DNA from: Brevibacillus porteri
Lineage (GTDB): Bacteria > Bacillota > Bacilli > Brevibacillales > Brevibacillaceae
NCBI RefSeq assembly: GCF_003013475.1
Contig: NZ_PXZO01000002.1
Location: forward strand, 1-64,000
Length of the DNA: 64,000 nucleotides
Direction: 5' to 3'
Part shown: positions 1-8,405 of the stretch, piece after piece
Numbering within the stretch: position 1 is the stretch's first letter
Layout of the letters: each line of letters opens with the position of its first letter
Program-made: the position numbers and the translations under genes
Notes under the pieces: model-generated
Database searches by the model: none
Told to the model about the DNA's origin: nothing
Seen by the model: only the letters and a program-made list of their open reading frames with translations

Positions 1-42
1 AAGCTGACGCCAGTTGAATACCGACGTCAGCTTATAGCCTAG
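1..42 (+). CDS. IS3-family transposase OrfB, C-terminal tail (partial)
   Basis: Only thirteen codons and a TAG stop are inside the window: they read KLTPVEYRRQLIA, the characteristic end of the integrase-core (DDE) OrfB protein of the IS3/IS150 group. The reading frame enters from the left edge. An imperfect inverted repeat that is visible here (arms at 1-9 and 25-33) is a by-product of the coding sequence and not a separate terminator. The catalytic domain is not visible, so activity cannot be judged. Confidence 0.7.
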   Translation, partial: KLTPVEYRRQLIA

Positions 43-79
43 GGCTTTTTTCAATGTCCACTAAATGGGGTCTTGACCA
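1..79 (+). mobile_element. Right end of an IS3-family insertion sequence (partial)
   Basis: Positions 1-42 encode the last residues of an IS3-family transposase and 43-79 look like the element's right end. The sequence 51-79 (TGTCCACTAAATGGGGTC followed by TTGACCA) ends in CA, as IS3-family right termini do. The left part of the element lies outside the window, so completeness, copy number and target duplication cannot be judged. The exact end at 79 is an inference from the CA dinucleotide and the change of sequence character after it. Confidence 0.65.
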
Positions 80-140
80 TCTGACAGGGTGGGTCCTTTT
101 TCTGACAAACCGTCCTCATGCGTAGTATTTTGTAACAAAA

Positions 141-171
141 GAAAACGGTAACCCTATTAGCTACCGTTTTC
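141..171 (-). terminator. Rho-independent terminator of the small minus-strand gene
   Basis: A perfect 10-bp stem (GAAAACGGTA at 141-150, its complement at 162-171) with an 11-nt loop. Read on the minus strand it lies 12 nt after the stop codon at 184 and is followed by TTTTGTT, so it fits the gene at 184-402. Confidence 0.65.
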
Positions 172-183
172 ATACAGACCCAT

Positions 184-402
184 TTATCTTACTCGGATAA
201 ACACCAAAACATTATCTCTTGATAACACACGTTGGAACCCGTTATTCAAAAGACAACGTGCAGCAGGACCCACACGTCTACCAATCATTAAAAATCTATT
301 ACATGGTGCGGCACTTCCAATGATGCTAACATCGCGAATAATTCGCCTCCGTACGCCATTCACTCTGATACGTCTAAATAGTATCACTACCACGTCAGTC
401 AT
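184..402 (-). CDS. Small hypothetical basic protein (72 aa)
   Basis: I do not recognise this protein. The chosen ATG (complement of 400-402) is preceded by a strong ribosome binding site, GAGGTGAT, with good spacing; a longer frame exists upstream but lacks such a site. The protein starts MTDVVVILFRR, is rich in arginine (several RR pairs) and hydrophobic residues, and has two cysteines near the middle. It is followed by its own terminator at 141-171, which together with the ribosome binding site argues that it is a real single-gene unit. No signal peptide or clear membrane segment is evident. The neighbours, an IS remnant and a resistance-type GTPase, give no functional clue. Confidence 0.55.
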   Translation of the reverse strand: MTDVVVILFRRIRVNGVRRRIIRDVSIIGSAAPCNRFLMIGRRVGPAARCLLNNGFQRVLSRDNVLVFIRVR

Positions 403-509
403 ATTAATCACCTCGCTTCTCTCTGCATGATATAGAGCATGCAAATGGGGGAAGCTTGGCAACTGATACGAGCCTATGCTAAATGAAAATGTGCGAATCG
501 ATACGGCAA

Positions 510-538
510 TTTACAAGAAAGTGTTAGTCAACTATTCT
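510..538 (+). promoter_or_regulatory. Probable sigma-A promoter for the ribosome-protection gene
   Basis: TTTACA at 510-515 and TATTCT at 533-538 are separated by 17 bp. Transcription would begin near 545, about 60 nt before the ATG at 606. It is the best -35/-10 pair seen between the two divergent genes, but it rests on motif matching only. Confidence 0.4.
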
Positions 539-605
539 TCTTCTCCATTCTTATGTTTTAATGAGAAAAGAAATGGCAGTCAAGTAGCTATGGAAGAGGG
601 ATAAC

Positions 606-2561
606 ATGAAGCGTCTAACGATCGGCTTGTTTGCCCATGTGGATGCGGGCAAGACTACTTTCGCCGAACAGTTGCTATATCATACGAACAGCATCCGGTC
701 ACGGGGCCGTGTGGATCATCAAGATGCCTTTTTGGACAGCCACGATATCGAGAGGAAAAGAGGCATTACCGTGTTCGCCGATCAGGCGGTTATGCACCAT
801 AAGGGCGACGTTTATTATTTGATCGACACGCCTGGACACGTCGATTTTTCTTCCGAGATGGAGCGGGCGATTGGGGTAATGGATTACGCTATCGTGATTG
901 TCAGTGCGGTAGAAGGTGTCCAGGGTCATACCGAGACAGTCTGGCAGTTGTTGCGCAAACATCGGATACCGACATTTTTCTTCATCAATAAAACAGATCG
1001 CATAGGCGCGGATGCCAGCAGGACGGAAGAGGAGATACGCAGTCAGTTGACAAGGGATGTCTGTTCCGTCAAGGACAACTTCGCCAACGGTTTCGTCGGT
1101 GAGGGGCTACGGGAGATGATGACGGAGCGGAACGAGTCATTGCTAGAAGCGTTCATAGAGGAAAGGGACGATCAAGCTTTTTGGCTGGGTGCCTTGCAGG
1201 AGATGATACAAGATGGGAGTCTTTTCCCCTGCACCTGCGGCTCGGCACTGCAGGATGATGGCGTTGTAGAGTTCCTGAATCAACTGTCCTTGTTGACGAC
1301 TGCTTCTTATGACGAGACGGCTCCGTTCGGGGGGCGCATTTATAAAATTCAACACGCTGCAAACGGGTTGAGGCTAACGTTCGTCAAAGCGCTGAGCGGC
1401 AAGCTGAAGGTACGGGAGCTGCTTAGCTATGAGAGCGGTGGACTGCGATACGAAGAGAAGATCACACAAATCTTCATGTTTAATGGTAGGAAATCACACT
1501 CGGTTGAACAAGTAGCTGCCGGCGATTTGTTTGCGGTCGTCGGCTTGTCCGAGGCCGAAGCTGGACAAGGGGTGGGGCTCTACTCAGACAAGTTTGCTTA
1601 TGAGACTGAGCCGACACTACAGTCGAAAGTACAGTTTGACGGTTCGCTTCACGTGCAGCAAGTGCTCGGTGCGTTTCGCATTCTGAATGCGGAGGACCCG
1701 TCTCTGAATGTGGTTTGGGAAGAGAGTTTGCAAGAGATTCACATTCGCGTCATGGGTTTGATCCAATTAGAAGTGCTGGAGCAGGTTGTGAAGGAACGCT
1801 TCGGTTTCGTGGTCTCTTTCGGACAACCAGAAATCTTGTATAAAGAAACGATACAGTCTGCTGTGACGGGATATGGACACTTCGAGCCGCTCAGGCATTA
1901 CGCGGAGGTGCACATCCTGCTTGAACCGGGAGAGCGAGGCAGCGGAATCCACGTCACTAGTGTATGTCATCCTGATGAACTGAGTTTTAACTACCAGAAT
2001 CTGGTTCGGTCTCATCTCTACGAACGGGAGCATCATGGGCTATTGACAGGCATGCCAGTCACCGACATGAAAATTACGCTCCTAAGAGGCCGTGCGCATA
2101 ACGAACATACCCATGGGGGCGATTTTCGTGAGGCCACCTTCCGCGCGCTGCGGCAGGGGTTGGAGAAAGCGGAGAATATGCTGTTAGAACCCTATTATGA
2201 CTTCAAAATAAAGGTGGGAATGAACGAGATGGGGAGGGTACTTTCGGATATTCAGCGTGCCTCAGGTTCGTTCGAGCCACCGCAGATGTCGGATACGCAT
2301 GCGGTGATTACGGGAAGGGTGCCCGTAGCAACATTCATGAATTACAGTACCGAATTCGCTTCTTTCACCCATGGACGAGGCAGCATCCGCTGTGTATTTG
2401 GCGGATACGATCACTGCCATAACGCGGAGGAAGTGATGGAAAGGAAAAGCTATGAAAAGGATGCAGATCCGGTTTATACATCCTCCTCGATCTTTTGTGC
2501 CAAGGGGGCAGGCTACTCGGTACCGTGGGACGAGGCAGAAGCCAAGATGCATCTGCTCTAG
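606..2561 (+). CDS. TetM/TetO-like ribosomal protection GTPase (EF-G paralogue)
   Basis: A 651-aa translational GTPase of the tetracycline ribosome-protection family; members bind the ribosome like EF-G and displace tetracycline. The P-loop AHVDAGKTT (residues 10-18), RGIT of switch I (52-55), DTPGH (74-78) and NKTD (128-131) are all intact. Length matches TetM (about 639 aa) and not EF-G (about 690 aa), and the domain IV region with the family-typical LLTGMPVTDMKI follows in the second half. The ATG is preceded by AAGAGGGATAAC. Chromosomal Bacillales homologues of this type are often annotated as tetracycline-resistance GTPases without proof, so resistance is an inference; a role in rescuing stalled or drug-bound ribosomes is equally possible. 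It is a single-gene unit, closed by a hairpin at 2615-2640. Confidence 0.85.
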   Translation: MKRLTIGLFAHVDAGKTTFAEQLLYHTNSIRSRGRVDHQDAFLDSHDIERKRGITVFADQAVMHHKGDVYYLIDTPGHVDFSSEMERAIGVMDYAIVIVSAVEGVQGHTETVWQLLRKHRIPTFFFINKTDRIGADASRTEEEIRSQLTRDVCSVKDNFANGFVGEGLREMMTERNESLLEAFIEERDDQAFWLGALQEMIQDGSLFPCTCGSALQDDGVVEFLNQLSLLTTASYDETAPFGGRIYKIQHAANGLRLTFVKALSGKLKVRELLSYESGGLRYEEKITQIFMFNGRKSHSVEQVAAGDLFAVVGLSEAEAGQGVGLYSDKFAYETEPTLQSKVQFDGSLHVQQVLGAFRILNAEDPSLNVVWEESLQEIHIRVMGLIQLEVLEQVVKERFGFVVSFGQPEILYKETIQSAVTGYGHFEPLRHYAEVHILLEPGERGSGIHVTSVCHPDELSFNYQNLVRSHLYEREHHGLLTGMPVTDMKITLLRGRAHNEHTHGGDFREATFRALRQGLEKAENMLLEPYYDFKIKVGMNEMGRVLSDIQRASGSFEPPQMSDTHAVITGRVPVATFMNYSTEFASFTHGRGSIRCVFGGYDHCHNAEEVMERKSYEKDADPVYTSSSIFCAKGAGYSVPWDEAEAKMHLL

Positions 2562-2614
2562 GCAGAACTGAACAGGGCTGTATCAAGATTTTCAACGGTT
2601 ATTTTCAATGCGGA

Positions 2615-2640
2615 GGGGCGAGCCTGATTAGGCTTCGCCC
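2615..2640. terminator. Hairpin between convergent genes
   Basis: GGGGCGAGCC at 2615-2624 pairs with GGCTTCGCCC at 2631-2640 with one bulge and a 6-nt loop. It lies 54 nt after the GTPase stop codon and overlaps the first base of the stop codon of the convergent regulator gene. T-tracts on either side are weak, so it is probably a modest terminator for the plus strand. Confidence 0.5.
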
Positions 2641-3272
2641 TATTTACATTGGATGCGAGAATAAATCCCACGCAGTCCCTCTACATCCACAACTCGAATG
2701 GCACTCCGCTCAGATAGCTCAATCAAGCCTTGCTGTCGCCATTTCTGCAAAGTCTTGTTCACCGTAATGCGAGACGTATCGATATAGCGTGCAAAAGACG
2801 TCTGATCGATAGGGATATGATTAGTTCCGTGCACAGCTATCAGTTTGAGCAGATAATTAGCCATCGCAAGCTCAATTGGACTGTCAGTAAATGCGATGAT
2901 TTCAGCTAGGAGACGGAGCTTATAGATTTGTGAATTGGTGAAGATCACTGCCGACTGTGGGTAGTCTTGGCATATGCGCGATAAGACCTCGTCGGAGAAA
3001 AAGTAAATGACGGAAGGAGAAGTAGTTATGGCTGATGTCAGGTATGAGCCGTTATAGGCGCCGTGCTCCCCGAACAACCCACCTGTGGGAATGTAATCGA
3101 TAGTCCGCTCATGCCCGTTCTCAGATAAGAGAGTGATCTTTACGCTCCCTTTGTCTAGATAATAAAATCCAGTTCCCACATCGCCTTGATGGTAGATCGT
3201 TGTATGTTTTCCCATTTCGATCTTCTTGCCATACATGAGGTACGGGGTCCACTGATAGCGGAGACAGGCCAT
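2640..3272 (-). CDS. Crp/Fnr-family transcriptional regulator
   Basis: A 210-aa protein with an N-terminal cyclic-nucleotide-binding-like beta-roll (HQGDVGTGFYYLDKG, about residues 28-42) and a C-terminal winged helix-turn-helix (IDQTSFARYIDTSRITVNKT, about 155-175). No cysteine cluster of the Fnr iron-sulphur type is visible, so the signal is probably a small molecule. The ATG at 3272 was chosen because AAAGGTGG lies just upstream. It lies 18 bp downstream of a second Crp/Fnr gene on the same strand, so the two are likely co-transcribed. The two share the family architecture but differ clearly in sequence. With its neighbour it faces away from the aromatic catabolic operon, which makes that operon its most likely target. 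Confidence 0.8.
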   Translation of the reverse strand: MACLRYQWTPYLMYGKKIEMGKHTTIYHQGDVGTGFYYLDKGSVKITLLSENGHERTIDYIPTGGLFGEHGAYNGSYLTSAITTSPSVIYFFSDEVLSRICQDYPQSAVIFTNSQIYKLRLLAEIIAFTDSPIELAMANYLLKLIAVHGTNHIPIDQTSFARYIDTSRITVNKTLQKWRQQGLIELSERSAIRVVDVEGLRGIYSRIQCK

Positions 3273-3290
3273 TGTGACCACCTTTCACAC

Positions 3291-3962
3291 TTAATGGATG
3301 TTACGGCGCTTCTCGATAGAAGGGAAGGGAGTTGCTGTGAGTTGTGGAGGCTTCAGCATATCTGGGCGTTTGACGACAAAGGATCGGTTATTGATTTCAA
3401 TGATACCTTGTTCCTTCCATGCCTTCAGGATCTTGTAGACAGTGATACGGGTGAGGCCAGCACATTCAGCTAGCTCTTGTTGAGTGAGGGGAACCTCGTG
3501 GTTTTTAAAGTCTTCGCAAATGTTGAGCAGGAGACGAGCGATTTGCTCTTCTGAAGTAAGTGCCTTCATGTTAATGGCAGTTAGAAGAATCCGCATTTTT
3601 TGATTGATAGTTTGGGTGAAAAGAGACAAGAGTTCAGGGCGTACCTTCAGCATTTCGAGGAATTGCAAACAGGAGAAATGGTAGACGACTGCATTCTTTA
3701 CAGCAATAGCTGTGGTGAAATGAGGTTGTTGATCCATGGTTTGAAGTCCCATGATTTGACCAGGGACTACGATGTTCACCAGACGATCGTTCCCCTTGAA
3801 GGTAGAGGTCACAATCTTGACTAATCCCTTATGTAGATAATAAAAACCTTCTCCCATCGTCTCTTGCTTATAGATAGCTGTTTTTCCTTTCACAAATTGA
3901 CGGGTGCCGTATGCTAAAAGGGATTCCCATTTCAAATCCGTTTCAAAAGGAGATACCATCAT
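3291..3962 (-). CDS. Crp/Fnr-family transcriptional regulator, divergent from the anthranilate operon
   Basis: A 223-aa regulator with a cNMP-binding-type domain (KQETMGEGFYYLHKGLVKI) and a clear DNA-binding helix-turn-helix, LTQQELAECAGLTRITVYKI, in the C-terminal part. A longer frame reaches 4001, but AAAGGAG placed 5 nt before the ATG at 3962 fixes the start; a second ATG follows directly. There is no Fnr-type N-terminal cysteine motif. It is transcribed divergently from the monooxygenase operon and probably forms a small operon with the regulator at 2640-3272. A Crp/Fnr-like palindrome is present in the shared intergenic region (4197-4212), so activation of the catabolic operon by one or both proteins is the natural reading. 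The inducer is unknown; anthranilate or a pathway intermediate is a guess. Confidence 0.8.
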   Translation of the reverse strand: MMVSPFETDLKWESLLAYGTRQFVKGKTAIYKQETMGEGFYYLHKGLVKIVTSTFKGNDRLVNIVVPGQIMGLQTMDQQPHFTTAIAVKNAVVYHFSCLQFLEMLKVRPELLSLFTQTINQKMRILLTAINMKALTSEEQIARLLLNICEDFKNHEVPLTQQELAECAGLTRITVYKILKAWKEQGIIEINNRSFVVKRPDMLKPPQLTATPFPSIEKRRNIH

Positions 3963-4196
3963 CACCGCTCCTTTCCTCATCAATGATCTTGCCTCTTCCA
4001 ATCATCCACCCAAGATTAAGTCTTAATTTTCTGAACTTATCACTTTTGATTATATGAAAATAAAAAGCTCTTTACCAATATTTCAACGTGAAAATGACGA
4101 GCATTCGAAAGAAAAACAGAATTGATGTTAATTCGTTTACATATCCTCCGTTGCCCACGAATCAGGTGAGCGGCCTTTTATATTTTTCAGCCGTAA

Positions 4197-4239
4197 TGTT
4201 AAGCGGGTTACATTTTTCAGAAAAGCCAAACACTATAAT
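4197..4239 (+). promoter_or_regulatory. Putative Crp/Fnr-dependent promoter of the anthranilate operon
   Basis: TGTTA-N6-TTACA at 4197-4212 matches the Crp/Fnr half-site layout (TGTnA-N6-TnACA) with one imperfect pair, and a perfect TATAAT lies at 4234-4239 with no good -35 box. A start near 4246 would place the palindrome centre (4204.5) at -41.5, the classical class II activator position. The rest of the divergent region (3963-4291, about 330 bp) contains AT-rich sequence and reading frames without ribosome binding sites; I see nothing else defined in it. Confidence 0.45.
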
Positions 4240-4291
4240 GCGGTTTAAGAACAAAATCGACTCAACCAACCAAAACCAACAGGGAGGAATT

Positions 4292-5782
4292 GTGGTGGGG
4301 ATCCGTACAGGTGACCAATACATTCGGGGCTTGAAATCACGGCAACCGGAGATTTGGCTGCAAGGAAAAAAGGTGACAAAGGTATGTGAGGAAGCTGTTT
4401 TTCGACAGCCGATTCATGAAATAGCGAAACTGTATGACATGCAGCATGACGAGAAGTATCAAGCGAAGATTACCCATATTTGTCAGGAGACTGGTGAGCG
4501 TGTGAACAACGCCTTTCTCGTTGCAAAGACCCCTGAGGAATTGCAGGCGAAACGAGCCATATACGAAGCTTATGCGGAAGCCACTTTTGGTTTGATGGGA
4601 AGAACGCCGGATTTTCTCAATATCGTCTTGACGTCGCTATACAGCAATGCGTCTTTCTTGGAGAAGTACAATCCGCAATGGGCGGAAAACGTGAAGAATT
4701 ATTACAAGTATGTTCGCGACCAAGACCTATTTTTAACGCATGCGATTATCAATCCGCAAAATGACCGCAGCAAGTCCTCGCACGAACAAAACGATGTGTA
4801 CACCCATTTGGGGGCAGTAGAGGAGACACCGGAAGGGTTGATTGTCAAAGGAGCGAAAATGCTCGCAACATTGGCACCGATCACGGACGAAGTCATTATT
4901 TATTCGTTCCCTGGGTTCAAGCCTGGCGATGAGCGTTATGCCCTGGCATTTGCCATTCCAATTGACACGCCTGGCTTGCGCATCATTTGCAGGGAGCCCA
5001 TGCAAGATGGAAATCGTTCGGTCTATGACCATCCTTTGGCATCGCGCTTCGAGGAAATGGATGCTGTTCTCGTCTTCAATGATGTACTCGTGCCTTGGGA
5101 GCGATTATTCCTGTACAACAATGTAGAAGCAGCCAACCTGCTCTATCCAAAGACAGGCATCGGACAGCAGCCGGCGCACCAGACAGGGGTGAGAGGACTG
5201 TTGAAGCTCCAATTTGCCACGGAAGTTGCCATGCGGCTGGCAGATTCCATCGGGGTAGACGTCTATCCGAATGTCCAAAACATTCTCGGGGAGCTAGCGC
5301 AATCACTGGAATCGGTCAGAGCGCTCCTGAGGACAGCTGAACTGGAATACGAGACCTTGCCGTCGGGCGAGCTCATGCCGGGTTACGTACAGCTCGAAAC
5401 CATTCGCGGACTGCTTCCGAAGCTGTACCCACGGGCGATTGAAGTCATCCAAATTATTGGAGCAGGCGGTTTGCTCATGTCCCCGACAGACAGTGACATG
5501 GAGCATTCCGAGCTTGCGGCGGACATGGAAAAATATTATGCGGGACGTGACGGTATTTCCGGTACAGATCGGGTTCGCCTGTTTAAGCTCGCTTGGGACC
5601 TGTGCGGGGAAGCCTTCGGACAACGTTTGCTGCAATACGAGCGATACTATACCGGTGATCCGGTGCGCAAATTAGCGATTTTTTACAACAATTATAAGAA
5701 GTCTCATGCATGTACGATGGTGGATGACGCGCTCAGTGTTTTTGCTGCCAAATCGGCATCGCAGAGAGAGCAGGTTCTTTAA
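4292..5782 (+). CDS. Flavin-dependent aromatic monooxygenase (HpaB family), probable anthranilate 3-hydroxylase
   Basis: A 496-aa oxygenase of the 4-hydroxyphenylacetate 3-monooxygenase family, which uses reduced FAD supplied by a partner reductase. Family features include the N-terminal [16 protein letters not shown], the [14 protein letters not shown] segment (about residues 150-163) and the IGAGG segment near residue 390. A longer frame begins at 4088, but GGGAGG sits directly before GTG at 4292 and this gives the normal family length of about 480-520 residues. Substrate assignment comes from context: the operon has 3-hydroxyanthranilate dioxygenase and no kynureninase. A homologous two-component hydroxylase was reported to make 3-hydroxyanthranilate from anthranilate in Geobacillus thermodenitrificans NG80-2. 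A 4-hydroxyphenylacetate substrate is unlikely because no homoprotocatechuate genes are present. Confidence 0.75.
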   Translation: MVGIRTGDQYIRGLKSRQPEIWLQGKKVTKVCEEAVFRQPIHEIAKLYDMQHDEKYQAKITHICQETGERVNNAFLVAKTPEELQAKRAIYEAYAEATFGLMGRTPDFLNIVLTSLYSNASFLEKYNPQWAENVKNYYKYVRDQDLFLTHAIINPQNDRSKSSHEQNDVYTHLGAVEETPEGLIVKGAKMLATLAPITDEVIIYSFPGFKPGDERYALAFAIPIDTPGLRIICREPMQDGNRSVYDHPLASRFEEMDAVLVFNDVLVPWERLFLYNNVEAANLLYPKTGIGQQPAHQTGVRGLLKLQFATEVAMRLADSIGVDVYPNVQNILGELAQSLESVRALLRTAELEYETLPSGELMPGYVQLETIRGLLPKLYPRAIEVIQIIGAGGLLMSPTDSDMEHSELAADMEKYYAGRDGISGTDRVRLFKLAWDLCGEAFGQRLLQYERYYTGDPVRKLAIFYNNYKKSHACTMVDDALSVFAAKSASQREQVL

Positions 5783-5812
5783 ACAAGTCCAGACGAAAAG
5801 GAAGGGAACACC

Positions 5813-6376
5813 ATGAAACTACTGGGCATAGCAGGCACAGTAATTGGGGCGAAAACAAGCATCGTCGTGCAAAGCGTACTGGATGAAGTGAAAAAAACGG
5901 CACCGGAAATCGAAGTGGAGCTACTCGACCTGCGCGAGCACCGGATGTCTCTGTGTGATGGACGAGATCCGGCGACATACACAGATGATACGAAAAAGGT
6001 GATCGACAAGGTATCCTCCGCTGACTTTTATCTGATTGGTACGCCTATTTTCCAAGGCTCGATGACAGGGGCGCTGAAAAATTTGTTTGATCATATTCAG
6101 CCTCAGGTTCTTCGACATAAAGTAATGGGCTTCGTGGCAAATGGTGGGACGTATCAGCATTACCTCGTGATCGAAAACCAGCTGAAACCAATTGCGGGCT
6201 TCTTTCGCGCTTACGTAGCACCAGGATCGGTGTATGTACACGCCGATCATTTCAACTCACAAAACGAAATTTCAGACGAAGATGTTTTGCGCAGAATCAA
6301 CGAACTGGCACGAGAGCTGGTTCATATGCAAAAGGCATTGAAACCAGCAGGAGAAACGATCTCACATAATCGCTAG
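5813..6376 (+). CDS. NAD(P)H-dependent FMN/FAD reductase, partner of the monooxygenase
   Basis: A 187-aa flavodoxin-fold reductase. Family marks are the N-terminal LLGIAGTVIGAKTS phosphate-binding loop, GTPIFQGSMTGALKNLFD (about residues 75-92, the flavin-binding loop) and a conserved GTYQHYLVI segment. The ATG is preceded by AAGGAAGGG at 30 bp after the monooxygenase stop. It most likely supplies reduced flavin to the HpaB-type oxygenase encoded just upstream. HpaB enzymes usually partner with HpaC-type reductases of another fold, so use of an NADPH-dependent FMN reductase of the SsuE/MsuE kind is a variation worth noting. The exact flavin (FAD or FMN) cannot be read from the sequence. Confidence 0.8.
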   Translation: MKLLGIAGTVIGAKTSIVVQSVLDEVKKTAPEIEVELLDLREHRMSLCDGRDPATYTDDTKKVIDKVSSADFYLIGTPIFQGSMTGALKNLFDHIQPQVLRHKVMGFVANGGTYQHYLVIENQLKPIAGFFRAYVAPGSVYVHADHFNSQNEISDEDVLRRINELARELVHMQKALKPAGETISHNR

Positions 6377-6405
6377 GAGTTAAAAAACAAAGGAGGGAAT
6401 ACAAC

Positions 6406-6942
6406 ATGCATACATTGGCACCTATCCATTTGTGGAAGTTTATCGAGGATCACATCGATCAGCTCAAGCCACCGGTGAATAACAAGGTGATTTGGAAAGA
6501 TGCAGAACTAATGGTCATGGTAGTGGGAGGGCCGAATAAACGGCGGGATTTTCACATTGATCCATCCGAGGAAGTCTTTTACCAGCTCAAGGGTGATTGC
6601 TTTGTTGAGATCATGAACCAGGATGGGAAGCGTGAGATCATTACGGTCAGAGAAGGCGAAATGTTTCTTCTTCCTGCGAATGTTCCGCATTCCCCACACC
6701 GGATCGCGGATACGATCGGACTCGTGATTGAGCGCAACAGATCTGAGGGAGAACTGGAGGACTTTGCTTGGTTCTGCGAAAACTGCGACCAAGAAATGCA
6801 TCGTGTACGGATTCAACTGACCAACATAGAGGTGCAGGTAAAAGAGGCGATCGAAGGATTCAACAGCAATCTGGAGCTGCGGACATGCCAAAAATGCGGG
6901 CACGTCATGTCTCCGGAAGCGAGTGAGTGGAAATGCGAGTAG
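6406..6942 (+). CDS. nbaC: 3-hydroxyanthranilate 3,4-dioxygenase
   Basis: A 178-aa cupin extradiol-type dioxygenase that opens the ring of 3-hydroxyanthranilate to 2-amino-3-carboxymuconate 6-semialdehyde (ACMS). The Fe(II) ligands H50, E56 and H95 sit at the positions known for the Cupriavidus enzyme. A second, rubredoxin-like metal site typical of the bacterial dimeric enzymes is also complete: C124/C127 (CENC) and C161/C164 (CQKC). Length is standard for bacteria. A good AAAGGAGGG precedes the ATG. The last ten bases overlap the next gene, so translation is coupled. This gene fixes the pathway as 3-hydroxyanthranilate degradation. Confidence 0.93.
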   Translation: MHTLAPIHLWKFIEDHIDQLKPPVNNKVIWKDAELMVMVVGGPNKRRDFHIDPSEEVFYQLKGDCFVEIMNQDGKREIITVREGEMFLLPANVPHSPHRIADTIGLVIERNRSEGELEDFAWFCENCDQEMHRVRIQLTNIEVQVKEAIEGFNSNLELRTCQKCGHVMSPEASEWKCE

Positions 6943-7937
6943 ACTTCCATACCCACATTATTCCAGAGGATGTTCCCAACCTGGCTGAGCGATTTCATGG
7001 GGAGCGCTGGCCAGTTCTGCACCGCACTTGCACATGCGGGGCAAATATCATGGTCGGGGGAAAAGTATTTCGCGAAGTAACGGATCAGGTGTGGGATCCC
7101 CAAAAACGGATTCATGACATGCAGCGAGAAGGCGTAGATATGCAGGTGCTGTCACCCATTCCGGTTACGTTTTCCTACTGGGCCCCGGCAGCCGAAGCGG
7201 AAGTGATGGCGCGGATTCAAAATGATTTTATCGCAGAGACGGTTAACCAACATCCAAATCATTTCATCGGATTGGGTACCGTTCCATTGCAAGACACGGA
7301 GGTAGCCATTCGGGAAATGGATCGCTGCATGCACGAGCTCGGCCTGAGAGGAATCGAAATCGGTACCAACGTAAATGGCAACAATCTGGACGATCCGGGA
7401 CTGATTCCTTTTTTTGAAATGTGTCAGACATGGGATGTGCCACTCTTCGTACATCCATGGGAGACGCTGGGCAGAGAACGGATGCCGCGGCACAACCTGA
7501 TGTACACTGTCGGGATGCCAAGCGAGACAGCGCTTGCCGCAGCAAGTCTTATCTTGGGAGGCGTGATCGAGAAGTTTCCGCGCCTGAAAATCTGCTTTGC
7601 CCATGGCGGCGGCTCTTTTCCTTATATCCTTCCCAGACTGGACCAAGGCTGGAAGGTATGGCCGCATCTGCGTCTGACCGATCAACCACCTAGTGTGTAC
7701 GCGAAACAATTCTACTTTGATTCCTTGACGTACGACCCATTGAACATCCCATACATGATGAAGCGCTTTGGCGAAGATAGAATCATGATGGGCTCGGATT
7801 ATCCCTTCCTGCTTCGTGAAACACCTCCCGGGGATGTCATCGATCATACTTTGGAGCTGACGGACGGACAGAAGCGGGCGTTGCTGGGTGAAAACGCGCT
7901 ACGCTTCCTGAACATAAAGGAGATGAACGGACAGTGA
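6933..7937 (+). CDS. nbaD: 2-amino-3-carboxymuconate-6-semialdehyde decarboxylase (ACMSD)
   Basis: A 334-aa amidohydrolase-superfamily decarboxylase that converts ACMS to 2-aminomuconate semialdehyde, preventing spontaneous closure to quinolinate. The metal-binding set matches the Pseudomonas enzyme: H6 and H8 (DFHTH), H174 (HPW), H224 (FAHGGG) and D289 (GSDYPF). The ATG at 6933 overlaps the end of the dioxygenase gene; a GTG six bases earlier (6927) is an alternative start. It is followed by a 4-bp overlap (GTGA) with the next gene. The strict coupling with the dioxygenase fits the need to channel the unstable semialdehyde. Confidence 0.92.
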   Translation: MRVDFHTHIIPEDVPNLAERFHGERWPVLHRTCTCGANIMVGGKVFREVTDQVWDPQKRIHDMQREGVDMQVLSPIPVTFSYWAPAAEAEVMARIQNDFIAETVNQHPNHFIGLGTVPLQDTEVAIREMDRCMHELGLRGIEIGTNVNGNNLDDPGLIPFFEMCQTWDVPLFVHPWETLGRERMPRHNLMYTVGMPSETALAAASLILGGVIEKFPRLKICFAHGGGSFPYILPRLDQGWKVWPHLRLTDQPPSVYAKQFYFDSLTYDPLNIPYMMKRFGEDRIMMGSDYPFLLRETPPGDVIDHTLELTDGQKRALLGENALRFLNIKEMNGQ

Positions 7938-8395
7938 AGCATCAGACTGAAACGCCGGAACAACGTCTACAGGCAATGGGCCTTGACCTACCAAAACCGA
8001 GACAGCCGGCCGGTAATTATGTCGGTTGTGTCCAAGCGGGCAATCTCCTCTTTCTGGCAGGCCAAGGGACAAACGAATATCGCGGGAAGCTGGGACAGGA
8101 TATCACGATAGAGGAAGGCTACCTAGCTGCCAGGCAGTGCATGCTCAATCTGCTAGCTGTTGCCAAACATGAGCTAGGGGAACTGGGGAGAGTCAAACGA
8201 GTAGTCAAAATACTCGGATTCGTTAACAGCGATCCAGCTTTCATAGATCAGCCTACAGTCATGAATGGGGCATCCGATTTGTTGGTGGAACTATTCGGCG
8301 AGAAGGGTAGGCATGGGCGGTCCGCTGTAGGGATGGCCCAGCTCCCGCTAAATAACGCCGTAGAAGTAGAGATGATCTTGGAAATCGAGAATTAG
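7934..8395 (+). CDS. RidA-family protein, probable 2-aminomuconate deaminase
   Basis: A 153-aa RidA/YjgF-YER057c family protein ([22 protein letters not shown] segment and C-terminal [16 protein letters not shown]). In the nba pathway for 2-nitrobenzoate in Pseudomonas, a member of this family deaminates 2-aminomuconate to 4-oxalocrotonate, and the neighbouring genes here are the same set, so this role is inferred. It starts with GTG, overlapping the preceding stop by 4 bp, and ends 10 bp before the dehydrogenase. The usual RidA arginine region is replaced by [14 protein letters not shown], as in the longer deaminase-type members. A generic enamine deaminase role cannot be excluded. Confidence 0.8.
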   Translation: MKHQTETPEQRLQAMGLDLPKPRQPAGNYVGCVQAGNLLFLAGQGTNEYRGKLGQDITIEEGYLAARQCMLNLLAVAKHELGELGRVKRVVKILGFVNSDPAFIDQPTVMNGASDLLVELFGEKGRHGRSAVGMAQLPLNNAVEVEMILEIEN

Positions 8396-8405
8396 GAGGA
8401 TTCCC

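Noticed and set aside
1..33. Inverted repeat AAGCTGACG/CGTCAGCTT as a terminator
   Set aside because: It is part of the transposase C-terminal codons and lacks a T-tract directly after the stem.
606..2561. EF-G (fusA) assignment for the GTPase
   Set aside because: Length of 651 aa, the TetM-like domain layout and isolated position away from ribosomal protein genes argue for the ribosome-protection family.
4088..4291. N-terminal extension of the HpaB-type monooxygenase
   Set aside because: No family similarity and no ribosome binding site; the GTG at 4292 has both and gives the standard length.
7152..7847. 231-codon minus-strand frame opposite the ACMS decarboxylase
   Set aside because: It is antisense to a gene with all its metal ligands in place and has no ribosome binding site; a codon-bias shadow.
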